DNA of 64,000 bases from Pseudomonas mosselii (GCF_005796105.1 NZ_VAUO01000001.1:62001-126000), one strand, 5' to 3'. Positions 46,274 through 55,344 are shown, counted from the stretch's first letter. Numbers and translations: made by a program. Notes: generated from the letters alone by a model not told the origin.

Positions 46274-46931
46274 AGCCTGAGCCCCGCACGGTACGGATCA
46301 GCGGGGTCTGGCCGGGTGAGTCGATTTTCTTGCGCAAACGGCCGATGTGGACATCGATCAGGTTGGTGCCGGGGTCGAAGTGGTAGCCCCAGACCTCTTC
46401 GAAGATCATCATCCGGGTGATCACCTGGCCGGAATGCCGCATCAGGTACTCCAGCAGTTTGTACTCGGTGGGCAGCAGGTTCAGCGCCTGCTCGCCGCGT
46501 CGGGCTTCGTGGCTGATCAGGTCCAGTTCCAGGTCTGCCACGGTCAGGCGGGTCTGGGTCATGGGAGTGCTGTTGCGGCGCAGCAGCACTTCGACCCGGG
46601 CGGCCATTTCATCGGAAGCGAATGGCTTGGTCAGGTAATCGTCGCCGCCAGCACGCAGGCCACGCACACGCTCATCCACGTCCGACAGGGCGCTGATCAT
46701 CAGGATCGGTGTCGCGATCTTCAGGCTGCGCAGGGTGGTGACGATGGTCAGGCCGTCTACCTCCGGCAGCATGCGGTCCACGGTGATAAGGTCGTAGCCC
46801 CCGGCGATGGCCTTGGCCAGACCCTCCCGGCCATTGTCGGCCCAATCCACTTCCAAGCCGTGGCTGGTCAGTTCGGCGACAATCTCCTGGCCGGTGACGG
46901 CATCGTCTTCAATGGTCAGTACGCGAGGCAT
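46251..46931 (-). CDS. OmpR-family response regulator
   Basis: A 226-residue two-domain regulator. Receiver phosphoacceptor Asp in LITVDRMLPEVDGL, Lys in LTKPFASDEM; C-terminal winged-helix DNA-binding domain (LLPTEYKLLEYLMRHSGQVI, then DVHIGRLRKKIDSPG and VRGSGYAI). It is the first gene of the pair with its sensor. It resembles regulators of metal or envelope stress by layout, but no target is indicated. Confidence 0.94.
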   Translation of the reverse strand: MPRVLTIEDDAVTGQEIVAELTSHGLEVDWADNGREGLAKAIAGGYDLITVDRMLPEVDGLTIVTTLRSLKIATPILMISALSDVDERVRGLRAGGDDYLTKPFASDEMAARVEVLLRRNSTPMTQTRLTVADLELDLISHEARRGEQALNLLPTEYKLLEYLMRHSGQVITRMMIFEEVWGYHFDPGTNLIDVHIGRLRKKIDSPGQTPLIRTVRGSGYAIAEPV

Positions 46932-47159
46932 GCGGGTTCCTGGATGGCAAATGTGTGGTTCGATTGTGCCAAAGAATAGCCAAGCGGCGATTTAAGAAAA
47001 ATTCATCTGGCGGGATGCCGTGCAATCGCTGGCCGAGTACATCGCCAGGTCGGCTTGAACCGCGCATCTTAGACGGGATACGCCCACTCCCGCTGGGCCT
47101 GAGTTGAATCAACCTGTCGCGATTCGACCCAGGGGAGGGGCGGTTGGTGCAAAGTGGGC

Positions 47160-48533
47160 TCAGCTCACCACTTGATAGCACGGTACATAGGCCGCGCCGC
47201 CTGGCAGTTTCATCCGGTGTTGATCGACGAAGGCCTGCAACAAGCGGCCCAGCGGATCGAGGATCGCTGCGTCGCCGCGGATCTGGTACGGCCCGTGCTC
47301 TTCGATCAAGCGGATGCCCTTGTCCTTGACGTTACCCGCGACGATGCCAGAGAAGGCCCGGCGCAGGTTGGCAGCCAGCTCGTGGGGCGGCAGGTCGCGG
47401 CGCAGGGCCAGGTTCGCCATGTTCTCGTGGGTTGGATCGAACGGGTGCTGGAAGCCCTCGGCGATTTTCAGCAGCCAGTTGAAGTGGAAGGCGTCGTTGC
47501 GTTCGCGGCGGAACTGCTTGACCGCCTTGAGCCCTTCGACCATGTGTCGGGCCACTTCGGCCGGATCGTCGATGATGATCTGGTAGTGGCGCTGGGCGGC
47601 TTCGCCCAAGGTGGCTCCGACGAAGGCGTTCAGTTGCTGCAGGAACGGCTCGGCGCTGCGCGGCCCGGTCAGGATGACCGGGAAGGGCAGGTCTTGGTTG
47701 TCCGGGTGCATGAGGATGCCGAGCAGGTAGAGGAATTCCTCGGCGGTGCCGGCCCCGCCGGGGAAGATGATGATGCCATGGCCCACGCGGACGAAAGCTT
47801 CCAGGCGTTTTTCGATGTCTGGCAGGATGACCAGTTCGTTGACGATCGGGTTGGGCGCCTCGGCGGCGATGATGCCCGGCTCCGTCAGACCGAGGTAGCG
47901 GCTGCCGTGCATGCGCTGCTTGGCGTGGGCGATGGTCGCGCCCTTCATCGGGCCTTTCATCACTCCAGGGCCGCAGCCGGTGCAGATGTCCAGCTTGCGC
48001 AGGCCCAGCTCGTGGCCGACTTTCTTGGTGTATTGGTACTCTTCGCTGCTGATCGAGTGACCGCCCCAGCACACCACCATTTTCGGCTCCACGCCCGGGC
48101 GCAGGGTGCGGGCGTTGCGCAGCAGGTGGAAGACGTAGTCGGTCAGGCCTTGGGAGCTTTCCAGATCGATACGCTGGCTGGCCAGCTCACTTTCTGTGTA
48201 GACGATATCGCGCAGGGCGCTGAACAGCATTTCGCGGGTGCTGGCGATCATTTCGCCATCGACGAAGGCATCGGCCGGGGCGTTGAGCAGTTCAAGGCGT
48301 ACACCACGGTCTTGTTGATGAATGCGTACTTCGAAGTCCTTGTAGGCTTCGAGGATGGTCTTGGCATTGTCGACATGGGCGCCAGTGTTGAGGATGGCCA
48401 GGGCGCATTGGCGGAACAAGGTATAGAGACTGCCGGTACCGACTTCGCTCAGTTGCTGGACTTCACGTTGCGACAGCGTCTCCAGGCTGCCTTTGGGGCT
48501 GACGGAGGCGTTGATGACATTGCGTTGGGGCAT
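47160..48533 (-). CDS. ppnN: Pyrimidine/purine nucleotide 5'-monophosphate nucleosidase
   Basis: A 457-residue PpnN/YgdH protein. The LOG-type active site is FPGGAGTAEEFLYLLG (PGGxGTxxE), with GGHSISSEEYQYTKKVGHEL and GCGPGVMKGPMKGATIAHAK. N- and C-terminal regions specific to YgdH flank the core. It hydrolyses nucleotide monophosphates to base and ribose-5-phosphate and in E. coli binds (p)ppGpp. Confidence 0.94.
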   Translation of the reverse strand: MPQRNVINASVSPKGSLETLSQREVQQLSEVGTGSLYTLFRQCALAILNTGAHVDNAKTILEAYKDFEVRIHQQDRGVRLELLNAPADAFVDGEMIASTREMLFSALRDIVYTESELASQRIDLESSQGLTDYVFHLLRNARTLRPGVEPKMVVCWGGHSISSEEYQYTKKVGHELGLRKLDICTGCGPGVMKGPMKGATIAHAKQRMHGSRYLGLTEPGIIAAEAPNPIVNELVILPDIEKRLEAFVRVGHGIIIFPGGAGTAEEFLYLLGILMHPDNQDLPFPVILTGPRSAEPFLQQLNAFVGATLGEAAQRHYQIIIDDPAEVARHMVEGLKAVKQFRRERNDAFHFNWLLKIAEGFQHPFDPTHENMANLALRRDLPPHELAANLRRAFSGIVAGNVKDKGIRLIEEHGPYQIRGDAAILDPLGRLLQAFVDQHRMKLPGGAAYVPCYQVVS

Positions 48534-48755
48534 CTAAGTCTTTCCTGTGCAGGTAAAACATCCTTCTTTGACAACACCATACAAGCAAATCGGCGTTGCA
48601 ACGAGGGGGGCTTTGAAAAAGCCTGCGCAGTGTCGGGTGTCTCGATCAGCCTGCGCGTGCCGGTGGCGATGAACGTGCCAGGAACGGCTGGGGCGGATGC
48701 GCGGGGAAGGGGCTTGGAAAAGCCGCAGACGGGGCATTCGGTGACGGAGCGAACA
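48534..48755. other. Intergenic before the palindromic element
   Basis: 222 bp upstream of ppnN, GC-rich, no convincing ORF. It should hold the ppnN promoter. Confidence 0.45.
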
Positions 48756-48867
48756 GAGAAGGGGGCATTGCCTAATGCCAGTCAGTTAAGCCTTTGTTGC
48801 AGTAGTTGGGGCCGCAAAGCGGCCCCATTGGCTTAACTGACTTGCATCAGGGCATTGCCCCCTTCTC
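48756..48867. repeat. 112-bp palindromic MITE-like element
   Basis: Left arm GAGAAGGGGGCATTGCC... (48756-48792) and right arm ending ...GGCATTGCCCCCTTCTC (48830-48867) are imperfect inverted copies of about 37 bases, with a central perfect hairpin GGGGCCGCAAAGCGGCCCC (48808-48826). Such a design suits a non-autonomous mobile element or a remnant of terminal inverted repeats. No transposase gene is nearby. Confidence 0.7.
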
Positions 48868-48880
48868 ATCGACAAGGCTC

Positions 48881-50254
48881 TTAGTGGCTGAGCACCTTCA
48901 AGCTATCGCGGCGGCTGGCCTCGTAGGCTTCGCGCTCCATCGGCTTGGCCTGTGGATTGCCCAGGTCTTCCATCGCCAGGCGATGCGTCTCGGGTGCCAG
49001 GTACGCGGCAAAGGCGCATACGCACGTGATGAAGAATGCCAGGCTACCTACAACCAGCGGAATGTTATCCGAGCCAGGCGGGGCAACGGCGGCGAACAGC
49101 GCCGGCAGCATGGCGGTCAGCATGGTGCCGATGTTCTGCGCGATGGCCATCGCCGACACCCGGTAGCGGGTTTGGAACAGCTCAGGGTAGAAGCTTGGGA
49201 AAACCGCGTTGTAGCCCTGGTAGACCATGCCCCACATGACGATCGAGGCGGCGAATGCCAGCGGCACGTTTTGAATGCTGATCGCGTACAGGTAGACGAA
49301 CGCCAGCAGGCCCGAGCCCAGGCATCCGGCGATCATGGTTGGGCGACGGCCGATCTTGTCCGACAGATTGCCCACGAACGGAATGACCAGTACCGCGACG
49401 ATGTTGCCCACCACCGGAATCCACAGGTACACGCTCTTGTCGAAGCCGATGCCATAGGCCGGTTGCACGGCATAAGCTGCACCGAAAATGGTCGCCACCA
49501 CCGGGATCACGTTCATCAGGGCCATGAACATCACCAGCACCATATGCCGGCCACTGTGACGGAACGCTTCGCCGATTGGCGACTTGGCCACTTTGTCCTG
49601 TTTCTCTTCCTGGACGAAGGCGGGCGTCTCGTGCACTTCCTTGCGGATGATGAAGCCTGCGATCAGCACCAATGCGCTCATCAGGAACGGAATGCGCCAG
49701 CCCCAGTCGTTGAACGCCTCGCTCGGCATGAAGTAAGCCAGCGGCAGGAATACCGCGGCAGCCATCACCTGACCGGCCTGTACGCCCTGCAGTGTGAAAC
49801 TGGCGTAGTAGCCTCGACGTCCGAACGGCGCATGCTCCATGATCATGGAGCTGGCCCCGGAGATCTCGCCGGCCACCGCGAAGCCCTGGATCAGGCGCAG
49901 CACGACCAGCAATGCCGGGGCCAGCATGCCGATGTCGTGGTAGGTGGGCAACAGGCCCACGGCCATGGTCGAAATACCCATGAGGAACATGCACAGCAGC
50001 AGCACGTTCTTGCGCCCGCGGGTATCGCCCCAGTGGCCGAGCACGAAGGCACCAACCGGGCGTGCCAGGTAGCCCACGCCATAGGTGGCCAGCGAGGCGA
50101 TGATGGCCATTTTCGGGTCGGTGGAGGGGAAGAATATCTGCGGGAAGATCAGCGCCGCCGCTTGGGCATAGATGAAGAAATCGTAGTATTCGAGGGCAGA
50201 GCCGATCCATCCGCTGGCGGTGGCTTTCTTGGCTTGGGAGCTTGAGCGGGCCAT
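48881..50254 (-). CDS. MFS transporter, metabolite:H+ symporter (shikimate type)
   Basis: A 457-residue 12-span carrier. MHS-family features: GSALEYYDFFIYAQAAALIF at the start, LARPVGAFVLGHWGDTRGRK (RxGR loop), LIQGFAVAGEISGASSMIME and the second-half NLSDKIGRRP. Members take up shikimate, quinate and related acids. Divergent from quiC with 461 bp between; this makes a quinate/shikimate or protocatechuate precursor the likely substrate (inference). Confidence 0.88.
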   Translation of the reverse strand: MARSSSQAKKATASGWIGSALEYYDFFIYAQAAALIFPQIFFPSTDPKMAIIASLATYGVGYLARPVGAFVLGHWGDTRGRKNVLLLCMFLMGISTMAVGLLPTYHDIGMLAPALLVVLRLIQGFAVAGEISGASSMIMEHAPFGRRGYYASFTLQGVQAGQVMAAAVFLPLAYFMPSEAFNDWGWRIPFLMSALVLIAGFIIRKEVHETPAFVQEEKQDKVAKSPIGEAFRHSGRHMVLVMFMALMNVIPVVATIFGAAYAVQPAYGIGFDKSVYLWIPVVGNIVAVLVIPFVGNLSDKIGRRPTMIAGCLGSGLLAFVYLYAISIQNVPLAFAASIVMWGMVYQGYNAVFPSFYPELFQTRYRVSAMAIAQNIGTMLTAMLPALFAAVAPPGSDNIPLVVGSLAFFITCVCAFAAYLAPETHRLAMEDLGNPQAKPMEREAYEASRRDSLKVLSH

Positions 50255-50715
50255 GTTGTCTCCGTTGTTCTTGTCAGGGGCCGTGGGATCAGCGTGCGCA
50301 GCGGCTACGCGACATACCAGGGCGCGGGCTGTGAGAAGAAGACGAACGAGGCGATGCGGATCGCAGGGCGAAGGAGGTGTGCATAGGTCGGTACCCGTTT
50401 TATTGAACTTATTATGTGGTGACGCTGGGCTTTGCGGCGCAGGACCTGCCGAACGACCGGCGTGGCAGCAAGAAGGGGCGACAGGCCCTGCGACTGGTGA
50501 TCATGGTTGTTCACGGGATGCAGCGAATCAATTCACCGAAACGGGTTTTGTGCGGTAATCGAACAAAAACTAACTGTTTCGTACAAAGTGCATTGCGGGC
50601 CTGACTTTACCTGCGAATAATCGATCATGCCAGTTGATAGGGCGCGTTTTACAGCCTTGCCTTATCGCGGGGCAAGCCCGGTTTCCTGCACACGCCAATA
50701 ACAAGGAACTCCTCC
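50255..50715. other. Regulatory region between the carrier and quiC
   Basis: 461 bp with no convincing ORF. It contains the PcaR-like box at 50550-50564 and must hold both promoters. The AT content rises near 50540-50600. Confidence 0.6.
50550..50564 (-). promoter_or_regulatory. PcaR/IclR-type operator candidate
   Basis: On the minus strand GTTCGATTACCGCAC, which matches the 15-base PcaR consensus GTTCGATAATCGCAC at 13 positions. It lies 152 bp upstream of quiC in the right region for protocatechuate-pathway control. Prediction only. Confidence 0.5.
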
Positions 50716-52623
50716 ATGCAGCGTTCGATTGCCACCGTGTCCCTCAGCGGCACCCTGCCAGAGAAGCTCGAAGCCATCGCCGCTGCGGGCTTCGACGGCG
50801 TCGAGATCTTCGAGAACGACCTGCTGTACTACGCAGGCAGCCCCCGCGAGATCCGCCAGATGTGCGCCGACCTGGGCATTGCCATCACCTTGTTCCAGCC
50901 GTTTCGCGATTTCGAAGGCGCGCCCCGTGAGCGCCTGCAAAAGAACCTCGACCGGGCCGAGCGCAAGTTCGACCTGATGCAGGAGCTTGGCACCGACCTG
51001 GTGTTGGTGTGCAGCAACGTGCAGCCTGATGCCCTGGGCGACGAGGGCCTGCTGGTGGACGACTTGCGCCTGCTGGCCGAACGTGCCGGCCAGCGTGGCC
51101 TGCGTATCGGCTACGAGGCCCTGGCCTGGGGGCGCCACGTCAACACCTACCAGCAGGTCTGGAACCTGGTGCGCCAGGCCGACCATCCGGCCCTGGGGGT
51201 GATCCTCGACAGCTTCCACACGCTGTCGCTCAAGGGGGATCCGGCGGCGATCCGCGACATTCCGGGAGACAAGATTTTCTTCGTGCAGATGGCCGATGCG
51301 CCGATCCTGGCCATGGACGTGCTGGAGTGGAGCCGTCACTTCCGCTGCTTCCCCGGGCAGGGCGAGATGGACCTGTCGGGCTTCCTGGCGCCGATCCTGG
51401 CTACCGGGTATCGCGGGCCGCTGTCGTTGGAGGTGTTCAACGATGGTTTTCGCGCCGCGCCGCCTCGGCAGAACGCCGCCGATGGCCTGCGTTCGCTGCT
51501 GTACCTGGAGGAGAAGACTCGCCTGCAATTGCAGCGCGAGGCGCGCGAGGTCGAGCCGGGCGTGTTGTTCGCACCGGCGCCTGCCAGCCGCTACGAGGGC
51601 GTCGAGTTTCTTGAGTTCGCTGTCGACGAGGCGGTCGGTGCGCGCCTGGGTTCCTGGCTCAAACGCCTGGGCTTCGCCGAGGCTGGCGCACATCGTAGCA
51701 AGGCGGTGAGCCTGCTACGCCAGGGTGATATCAATATCGTGCTCAATGCCGAGCCGTATTCGTTCGCGCACAACTTCTTCGAGGCCCATGGCCCTTCGCT
51801 GTGCGCCACCGCCTTGCGGGTGACCGACAGCCAGACCGCCTTGCACCGCGCCACCGCCTATCGCGGCCAGCCGTTCCGTGGCCTGGTGGGCCCCAACGAG
51901 CGCGAAATTCCAGCCGTGCGCGCGCCTGACGGCAGCCTGCTGTACCTGGTGCAGCCCGACGCCAGCGGTCAGACCATCTACGACACCGACTTCCGTCTGG
52001 ACGGCGTGGCCGAGGCCAGTGGCGGCCTGCTGCGCATCGATCACATGGCTTTGGCGCTGCCGGCCGAGGCACTGGACAGCTGGGTGCTGTTCTACAAGAG
52101 CCTGTTCGATTTCACCGCGGATGACGAAGTGGTGTTGCCTGACCCGTATGGGTTGGTCAAGAGCCGCGCCTTGCGCAGCCCATGCGGCACCTTGCGCGTG
52201 CCACTGAACATTTCCGAGAACCGCAACACTGCCATCGCCCATGCGCTGTCCAGCTATCGTGGGTCGGGCGTGCACCATATCGCCTTCGATTGTGCGGATA
52301 TTTTCCGGGAGGTGGCACGCGCCAAGGAGGCGGGCGTACCGCTGCTGGACATTCCGCTGAACTATTACGACGACTTGGCCGCGCGCTTCGATTTCGACGA
52401 CGAGTTTCTCAGCGAGCTGGCGTATTACAACGTGCTCTACGACCGTGACGCGCAGGGCGGCGAGCTGTTCCACGTGTACACCGAGCCGTTCGAGGGGCGT
52501 TTCTTCTTCGAGATCCTGCAACGCAAGGGCGGGTATGCCGGTTACGGTGCGGCCAACGTGGCGGTGCGCCTGGCGGCGATGGCCAAGGCGCGCAGTGGCG
52601 CGGGGCGCTCGACCAAGCTTTGA
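50716..52623 (+). CDS. quiC: Fused 3-dehydroshikimate dehydratase / HPPD-like protein QuiC
   Basis: A 635-residue fusion. Residues about 1-275 are a TIM-barrel dehydratase (AGFDGVEIFENDLLYYAGSP, GTDLVLVCSNV, LGVILDSFHTLSLKGDPAAI, GYRGPLSLEVFNDGFRAAPP) that turns 3-dehydroshikimate into protocatechuate. The rest (from about 290) is two VOC domains similar to 4-hydroxyphenylpyruvate dioxygenase (RIDHMALALPAEALDSWVLF, GVHHIAFDCADIFREVARAK, and the terminal LFHVYTEPFEGRFFFEILQR). The fusion is a known Pseudomonas feature; the VOC part is regulatory or inactive by report. Strong AAGGA site before the ATG. Confidence 0.93.
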   Translation: MQRSIATVSLSGTLPEKLEAIAAAGFDGVEIFENDLLYYAGSPREIRQMCADLGIAITLFQPFRDFEGAPRERLQKNLDRAERKFDLMQELGTDLVLVCSNVQPDALGDEGLLVDDLRLLAERAGQRGLRIGYEALAWGRHVNTYQQVWNLVRQADHPALGVILDSFHTLSLKGDPAAIRDIPGDKIFFVQMADAPILAMDVLEWSRHFRCFPGQGEMDLSGFLAPILATGYRGPLSLEVFNDGFRAAPPRQNAADGLRSLLYLEEKTRLQLQREAREVEPGVLFAPAPASRYEGVEFLEFAVDEAVGARLGSWLKRLGFAEAGAHRSKAVSLLRQGDINIVLNAEPYSFAHNFFEAHGPSLCATALRVTDSQTALHRATAYRGQPFRGLVGPNEREIPAVRAPDGSLLYLVQPDASGQTIYDTDFRLDGVAEASGGLLRIDHMALALPAEALDSWVLFYKSLFDFTADDEVVLPDPYGLVKSRALRSPCGTLRVPLNISENRNTAIAHALSSYRGSGVHHIAFDCADIFREVARAKEAGVPLLDIPLNYYDDLAARFDFDDEFLSELAYYNVLYDRDAQGGELFHVYTEPFEGRFFFEILQRKGGYAGYGAANVAVRLAAMAKARSGAGRSTKL

Positions 52624-52687
52624 GGGGGCAGGGCCGTCGCCCGCCTGGATCGCCCCGGCCAGGGCGCTCCAGGCAAGCGCAGCCGGT

Positions 52688-53338
52688 TCAGAACCAGCGG
52701 TCGTTGCGCTTGCGCCCGCGGCTCAGCGCCGGCAGGATCAGCCCCGCCAGCAGGCCTGCTCCGGCAATGCTGCCGCCGTACACCATGTAGCGCATCATCA
52801 CTTGCTTGTTCTCGTCACCCAGCCGCGCCTGGGTGTCGCGCAGGCTCGACTGGCTCTGTTCCAACTGCTCGTTAAGTGCTTTGTTGCGGGTTTCCAGCTC
52901 GTCGATCAATGCCTTGCGCGAGTCCAGCGTCTCCTGCATGCCTTGCACACGCTGTTTCCAGCTGTCATCGATAGTCTTGAGCTGGCCCGACAGTTCGGCG
53001 ACCTGCTGGTCGAGTTGCGGCAAGCGCTCGGCCTGGCCGGGCTCGGCCTGAAGGTCGCTGCTCAGGATCCACACCAGGTCGCCACTTTGGCCACGCACCT
53101 GACTGTAGTTACCCTGGCTGGCGACGAGGGTGACTCTCTGCCCGGACTTGAGCGAGCCAACGATGCGGTGGCCGTCGGTAGGGCCACTGCGTACGTACGT
53201 GCTCAGGCTGTCGCTGACCCAGCGTGCGTCACTGGCCGACTCTTCGGCGTGGACCGGAGCGGCGAGGCCGATCAGGGCGGCGATCAGGCCGCCGCGCAGG
53301 GCGGGAAGGGCGGAGTTGGCGGGCTGCTTGTCTGGCAT
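52688..53338 (-). CDS. TIGR04211-type SH3 domain periplasmic protein
   Basis: A 216-residue protein from the ATG at 53338 (MPDKQPANSALPALRGGLIA). Signal peptide, then an SH3b domain (WVSDSLSTYVRSGPTDGHRI, GSLKSGQRVTLVASQGNYSQ), a coiled-coil region (LDQQVAELSGQLKTIDDSWK; ELETRNKALNEQLEQSQSSL) and a C-terminal span (YMVYGGSIAGAGLLAGLILP) followed by a basic tail. Members sit at the cell envelope; function not defined. Confidence 0.88.
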   Translation of the reverse strand: MPDKQPANSALPALRGGLIAALIGLAAPVHAEESASDARWVSDSLSTYVRSGPTDGHRIVGSLKSGQRVTLVASQGNYSQVRGQSGDLVWILSSDLQAEPGQAERLPQLDQQVAELSGQLKTIDDSWKQRVQGMQETLDSRKALIDELETRNKALNEQLEQSQSSLRDTQARLGDENKQVMMRYMVYGGSIAGAGLLAGLILPALSRGRKRNDRWF

Positions 53339-53510
53339 GGTGGTCTTCGCTGAAACAGGACAAATGTAGGCCCGGTGAATGGGCCGGCGAACGGGTCTGG
53401 TGAATTGACCGTCAGCCAAAGACCGTTTTTTTGTAAGCAGGTTCACTGCTTGGCGTAGGAAATGCCCTCAGAGTTCCAGTGAAGTGTTGCCGGATGTGCG
53501 CAGAAACGAA

Positions 53511-53542
53511 AACGGGACAGGCCATCGCTGGCCTGCCCCGTT
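53511..53542 (-). terminator. Intrinsic terminator of ilvE
   Basis: ACGGGACAGGCCA (53512-53524) / TGGCCTGCCCCGT (53529-53541); on the minus strand it continues with TTTTCGTTTC. It ends ilvE transcription. Confidence 0.8.
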
Positions 53543-53560
53543 CGTTGTGTTTCAGGTGTC

Positions 53561-54580
53561 TTAGGCGACCTTGACGATCCAGCCAGCCGGTGCCTCGATG
53601 TCACCGCTCTGGATGCCGGTCAGCTCGTTGTAGAGCTTCTGGGTGACCGGACCTACCTTCTCCAGGTCGTGGAACACATGCAGCTTGCCGTTGTACTCGA
53701 TGCCGCCGATCGGGGTAATCACTGCAGCGGTGCCGCAGGCGCCCGCCTCGACGAAACGGTCGAGCTTGGCAATCTCGACATCGCCTTCGATGACCGTCAG
53801 GCCCAGGCGCGATTGAGCCAGTTCCATCAGCGACAGTCGGGTGATGCCTGGCAGCACCGAAGCCGATTTCGGCGTGACGAACTCGTTGTTGGCGGTGATG
53901 CCGAAGAAGTTGGCCGAACCGACTTCTTCGATCTTGCTGTGGGTCAGCGGGTCCAGGTAGATGGCGTCGGCGAAGTTGGCTTTCTTCGCTTCGGCACCCG
54001 GTTGCAGGCTAGCGGCGTAGTTGCCGCCGACCTTGGCGGCGCCGGTGCCTTGCGGTGCGGCGCGGTCGAAGCTGGAAATCTGGAAGTTGTGCGGCTTCAT
54101 GCCGCCTTTGAAGTACGAGCCGACCGGGATGGCGAACACCGAGAAGATGAACTCCGGGGCGGTGCGCACGCCAATGTTGTCACCCGTGCCGATCACGAAC
54201 GGACGCAGGTACAGGGCACCCTTGCCATGCGGCGGGACGAAGCGTTCGTTGGCCTTGACCACTTGTTTGCAGGCTTCGATGAACACATCGGTGGGCACGG
54301 CCGGCATGAGCAGGCGCGCGCAGCTGCGCTGCATGCGCGCGGCGTTCTGGTCGGGACGGAACAGGTTGATCGAGCCATCCTTGCAGCGATAGGCCTTGAG
54401 GCCTTCGAAGCACTGCTGGCCATAGTGCAGGGCCGTGGAGCCTTCACTGATGTGCAGCACGTTGTCTTCGGTCAGGGTGCCCTTGTCCCACTCGCCGTCG
54501 CGCCATACGGACAGGTAGCGTTTGTCGGTCTTGATGTAGTCGAAGCCCAGCTTGTCCCAGTTAATGCTTTCGTTGCTCAT
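53561..54580 (-). CDS. ilvE: Branched-chain amino acid aminotransferase
   Basis: A 339-residue class IV PLP aminotransferase. I use the ATG at 54580 (MSNESINWDKLGF) with GAGG six bases upstream; an in-frame ATG at 54598 is possible. The catalytic Lys is in GTGAAKVGGNYAASL, and the PLP pocket includes EEVGSANFFGITANN. It transaminates Leu, Ile and Val with 2-oxoglutarate. Followed by a clear terminator. Confidence 0.95.
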   Translation of the reverse strand: MSNESINWDKLGFDYIKTDKRYLSVWRDGEWDKGTLTEDNVLHISEGSTALHYGQQCFEGLKAYRCKDGSINLFRPDQNAARMQRSCARLLMPAVPTDVFIEACKQVVKANERFVPPHGKGALYLRPFVIGTGDNIGVRTAPEFIFSVFAIPVGSYFKGGMKPHNFQISSFDRAAPQGTGAAKVGGNYAASLQPGAEAKKANFADAIYLDPLTHSKIEEVGSANFFGITANNEFVTPKSASVLPGITRLSLMELAQSRLGLTVIEGDVEIAKLDRFVEAGACGTAAVITPIGGIEYNGKLHVFHDLEKVGPVTQKLYNELTGIQSGDIEAPAGWIVKVA

Positions 54581-54818
54581 GACACCCTCATTGCTCAACG
54601 CCCGAACACGGCGGGCTGCTTATATATGCGCACCCCGCCACCTTAATACATCCCGGGCGTATCGGAAACGTCCGGTCGTAGAATCTACGGGGCGCACATG
54701 CGCAGGGTCATTCGGTGTCGAGGTAGCGATGGCGATGATGGAACAGGCTTGAGCCGGTGCAGATCAGAAAGGGCACGGCTATCAACCACTCCAGGCCCAG
54801 ATATTGTGCGCAGCGATT

Positions 54819-55169
54819 TCAACGCAACCGCCGGTTCCAGTCCCCGCCCTGGTCGCGCCAGCACGCCTCTTCGCTGTCGAAGCGCACATGCCAGGCCACA
54901 TGGTCGAGGTGGATGCCGGCATCTTTCAGCGCTTGTCCGGTCAGTCCGAGCATGCGCGCCCGCGCTTCACCGGCCAGGGCTTGGGCCTTGGCCGTGTCGT
55001 CGCTGAACACCCAGGTGATGCGCAGGCTGGCGGGGAAGTCGTCCAAGTCGACGCGGTGGGTGAGCCAGGCGAAACCGACGATCTCGGACTGGGCGGTGGT
55101 GCAGGCCTCGGTCAGGCAAGCGATCATCTCGCGTTCCAGACGTGCCAGTGCGCGTTTGTTGCCAGCCAT
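54819..55169 (-). CDS. Small conserved hypothetical protein
   Basis: A 116-residue soluble protein (MAGNKRALARLEREMIACLT; ITWVFSDDTAKAQALAGEAR; VAWHVRFDSEEACWRDQGGD). Similar sequences are common in Pseudomonas, sometimes wrongly labelled Fis-family regulators; no Fis helix-turn-helix is visible here. Standing alone between ilvE and the urease operon. Confidence 0.75.
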   Translation of the reverse strand: MAGNKRALARLEREMIACLTEACTTAQSEIVGFAWLTHRVDLDDFPASLRITWVFSDDTAKAQALAGEARARMLGLTGQALKDAGIHLDHVAWHVRFDSEEACWRDQGGDWNRRLR

Positions 55170-55255
55170 CGATCAGTTCTCCGGGGTGTGCCTTGTCGCG
55201 GTGCGTCAGTGTAGCGGCGTTGGCACCGCACTGGGGCGCTGATTGCCCCTCGATT

Positions 55256-55273
55256 GCACAGGTTTGGCTGTGC
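55256..55273. repeat. Small inverted repeat upstream of urease promoter
   Basis: GCACAG (55256-55261), six bases, CTGTGC (55268-55273). It could be part of an enhancer-binding site, but arm spacing differs from the NtrC consensus, so I assign no role. Confidence 0.3.
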
Positions 55274-55328
55274 GCAGGTAGCCATTCGCACCCATGTACG
55301 AAAATTCATTTTGATTAATCCGGCGACT

Positions 55329-55344
55329 TGGCCTGCAACCTGCA
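55329..55344 (+). promoter_or_regulatory. Sigma-54 (-24/-12) promoter of the urease operon
   Basis: TGGC at -24 and TGCA at -12 with the exact 12-bp GG-to-GC spacing, matching TGGCACG-N4-TTGCA at nine of twelve positions. The start point would be near 55355, about 95 bp before ureD. Fits nitrogen-limitation control of urease. Confidence 0.6.

Noticed and set aside
47154..48836. 560-codon open frame on the plus strand
   Set aside because: Antisense to ppnN and running into the palindromic element.
48806..50245. 479-codon open frame on the plus strand
   Set aside because: Antisense to the MFS gene.
55256..55273. NtrC enhancer upstream of urease
   Set aside because: Arm spacing does not fit the NtrC consensus, so the repeat is listed without a role.
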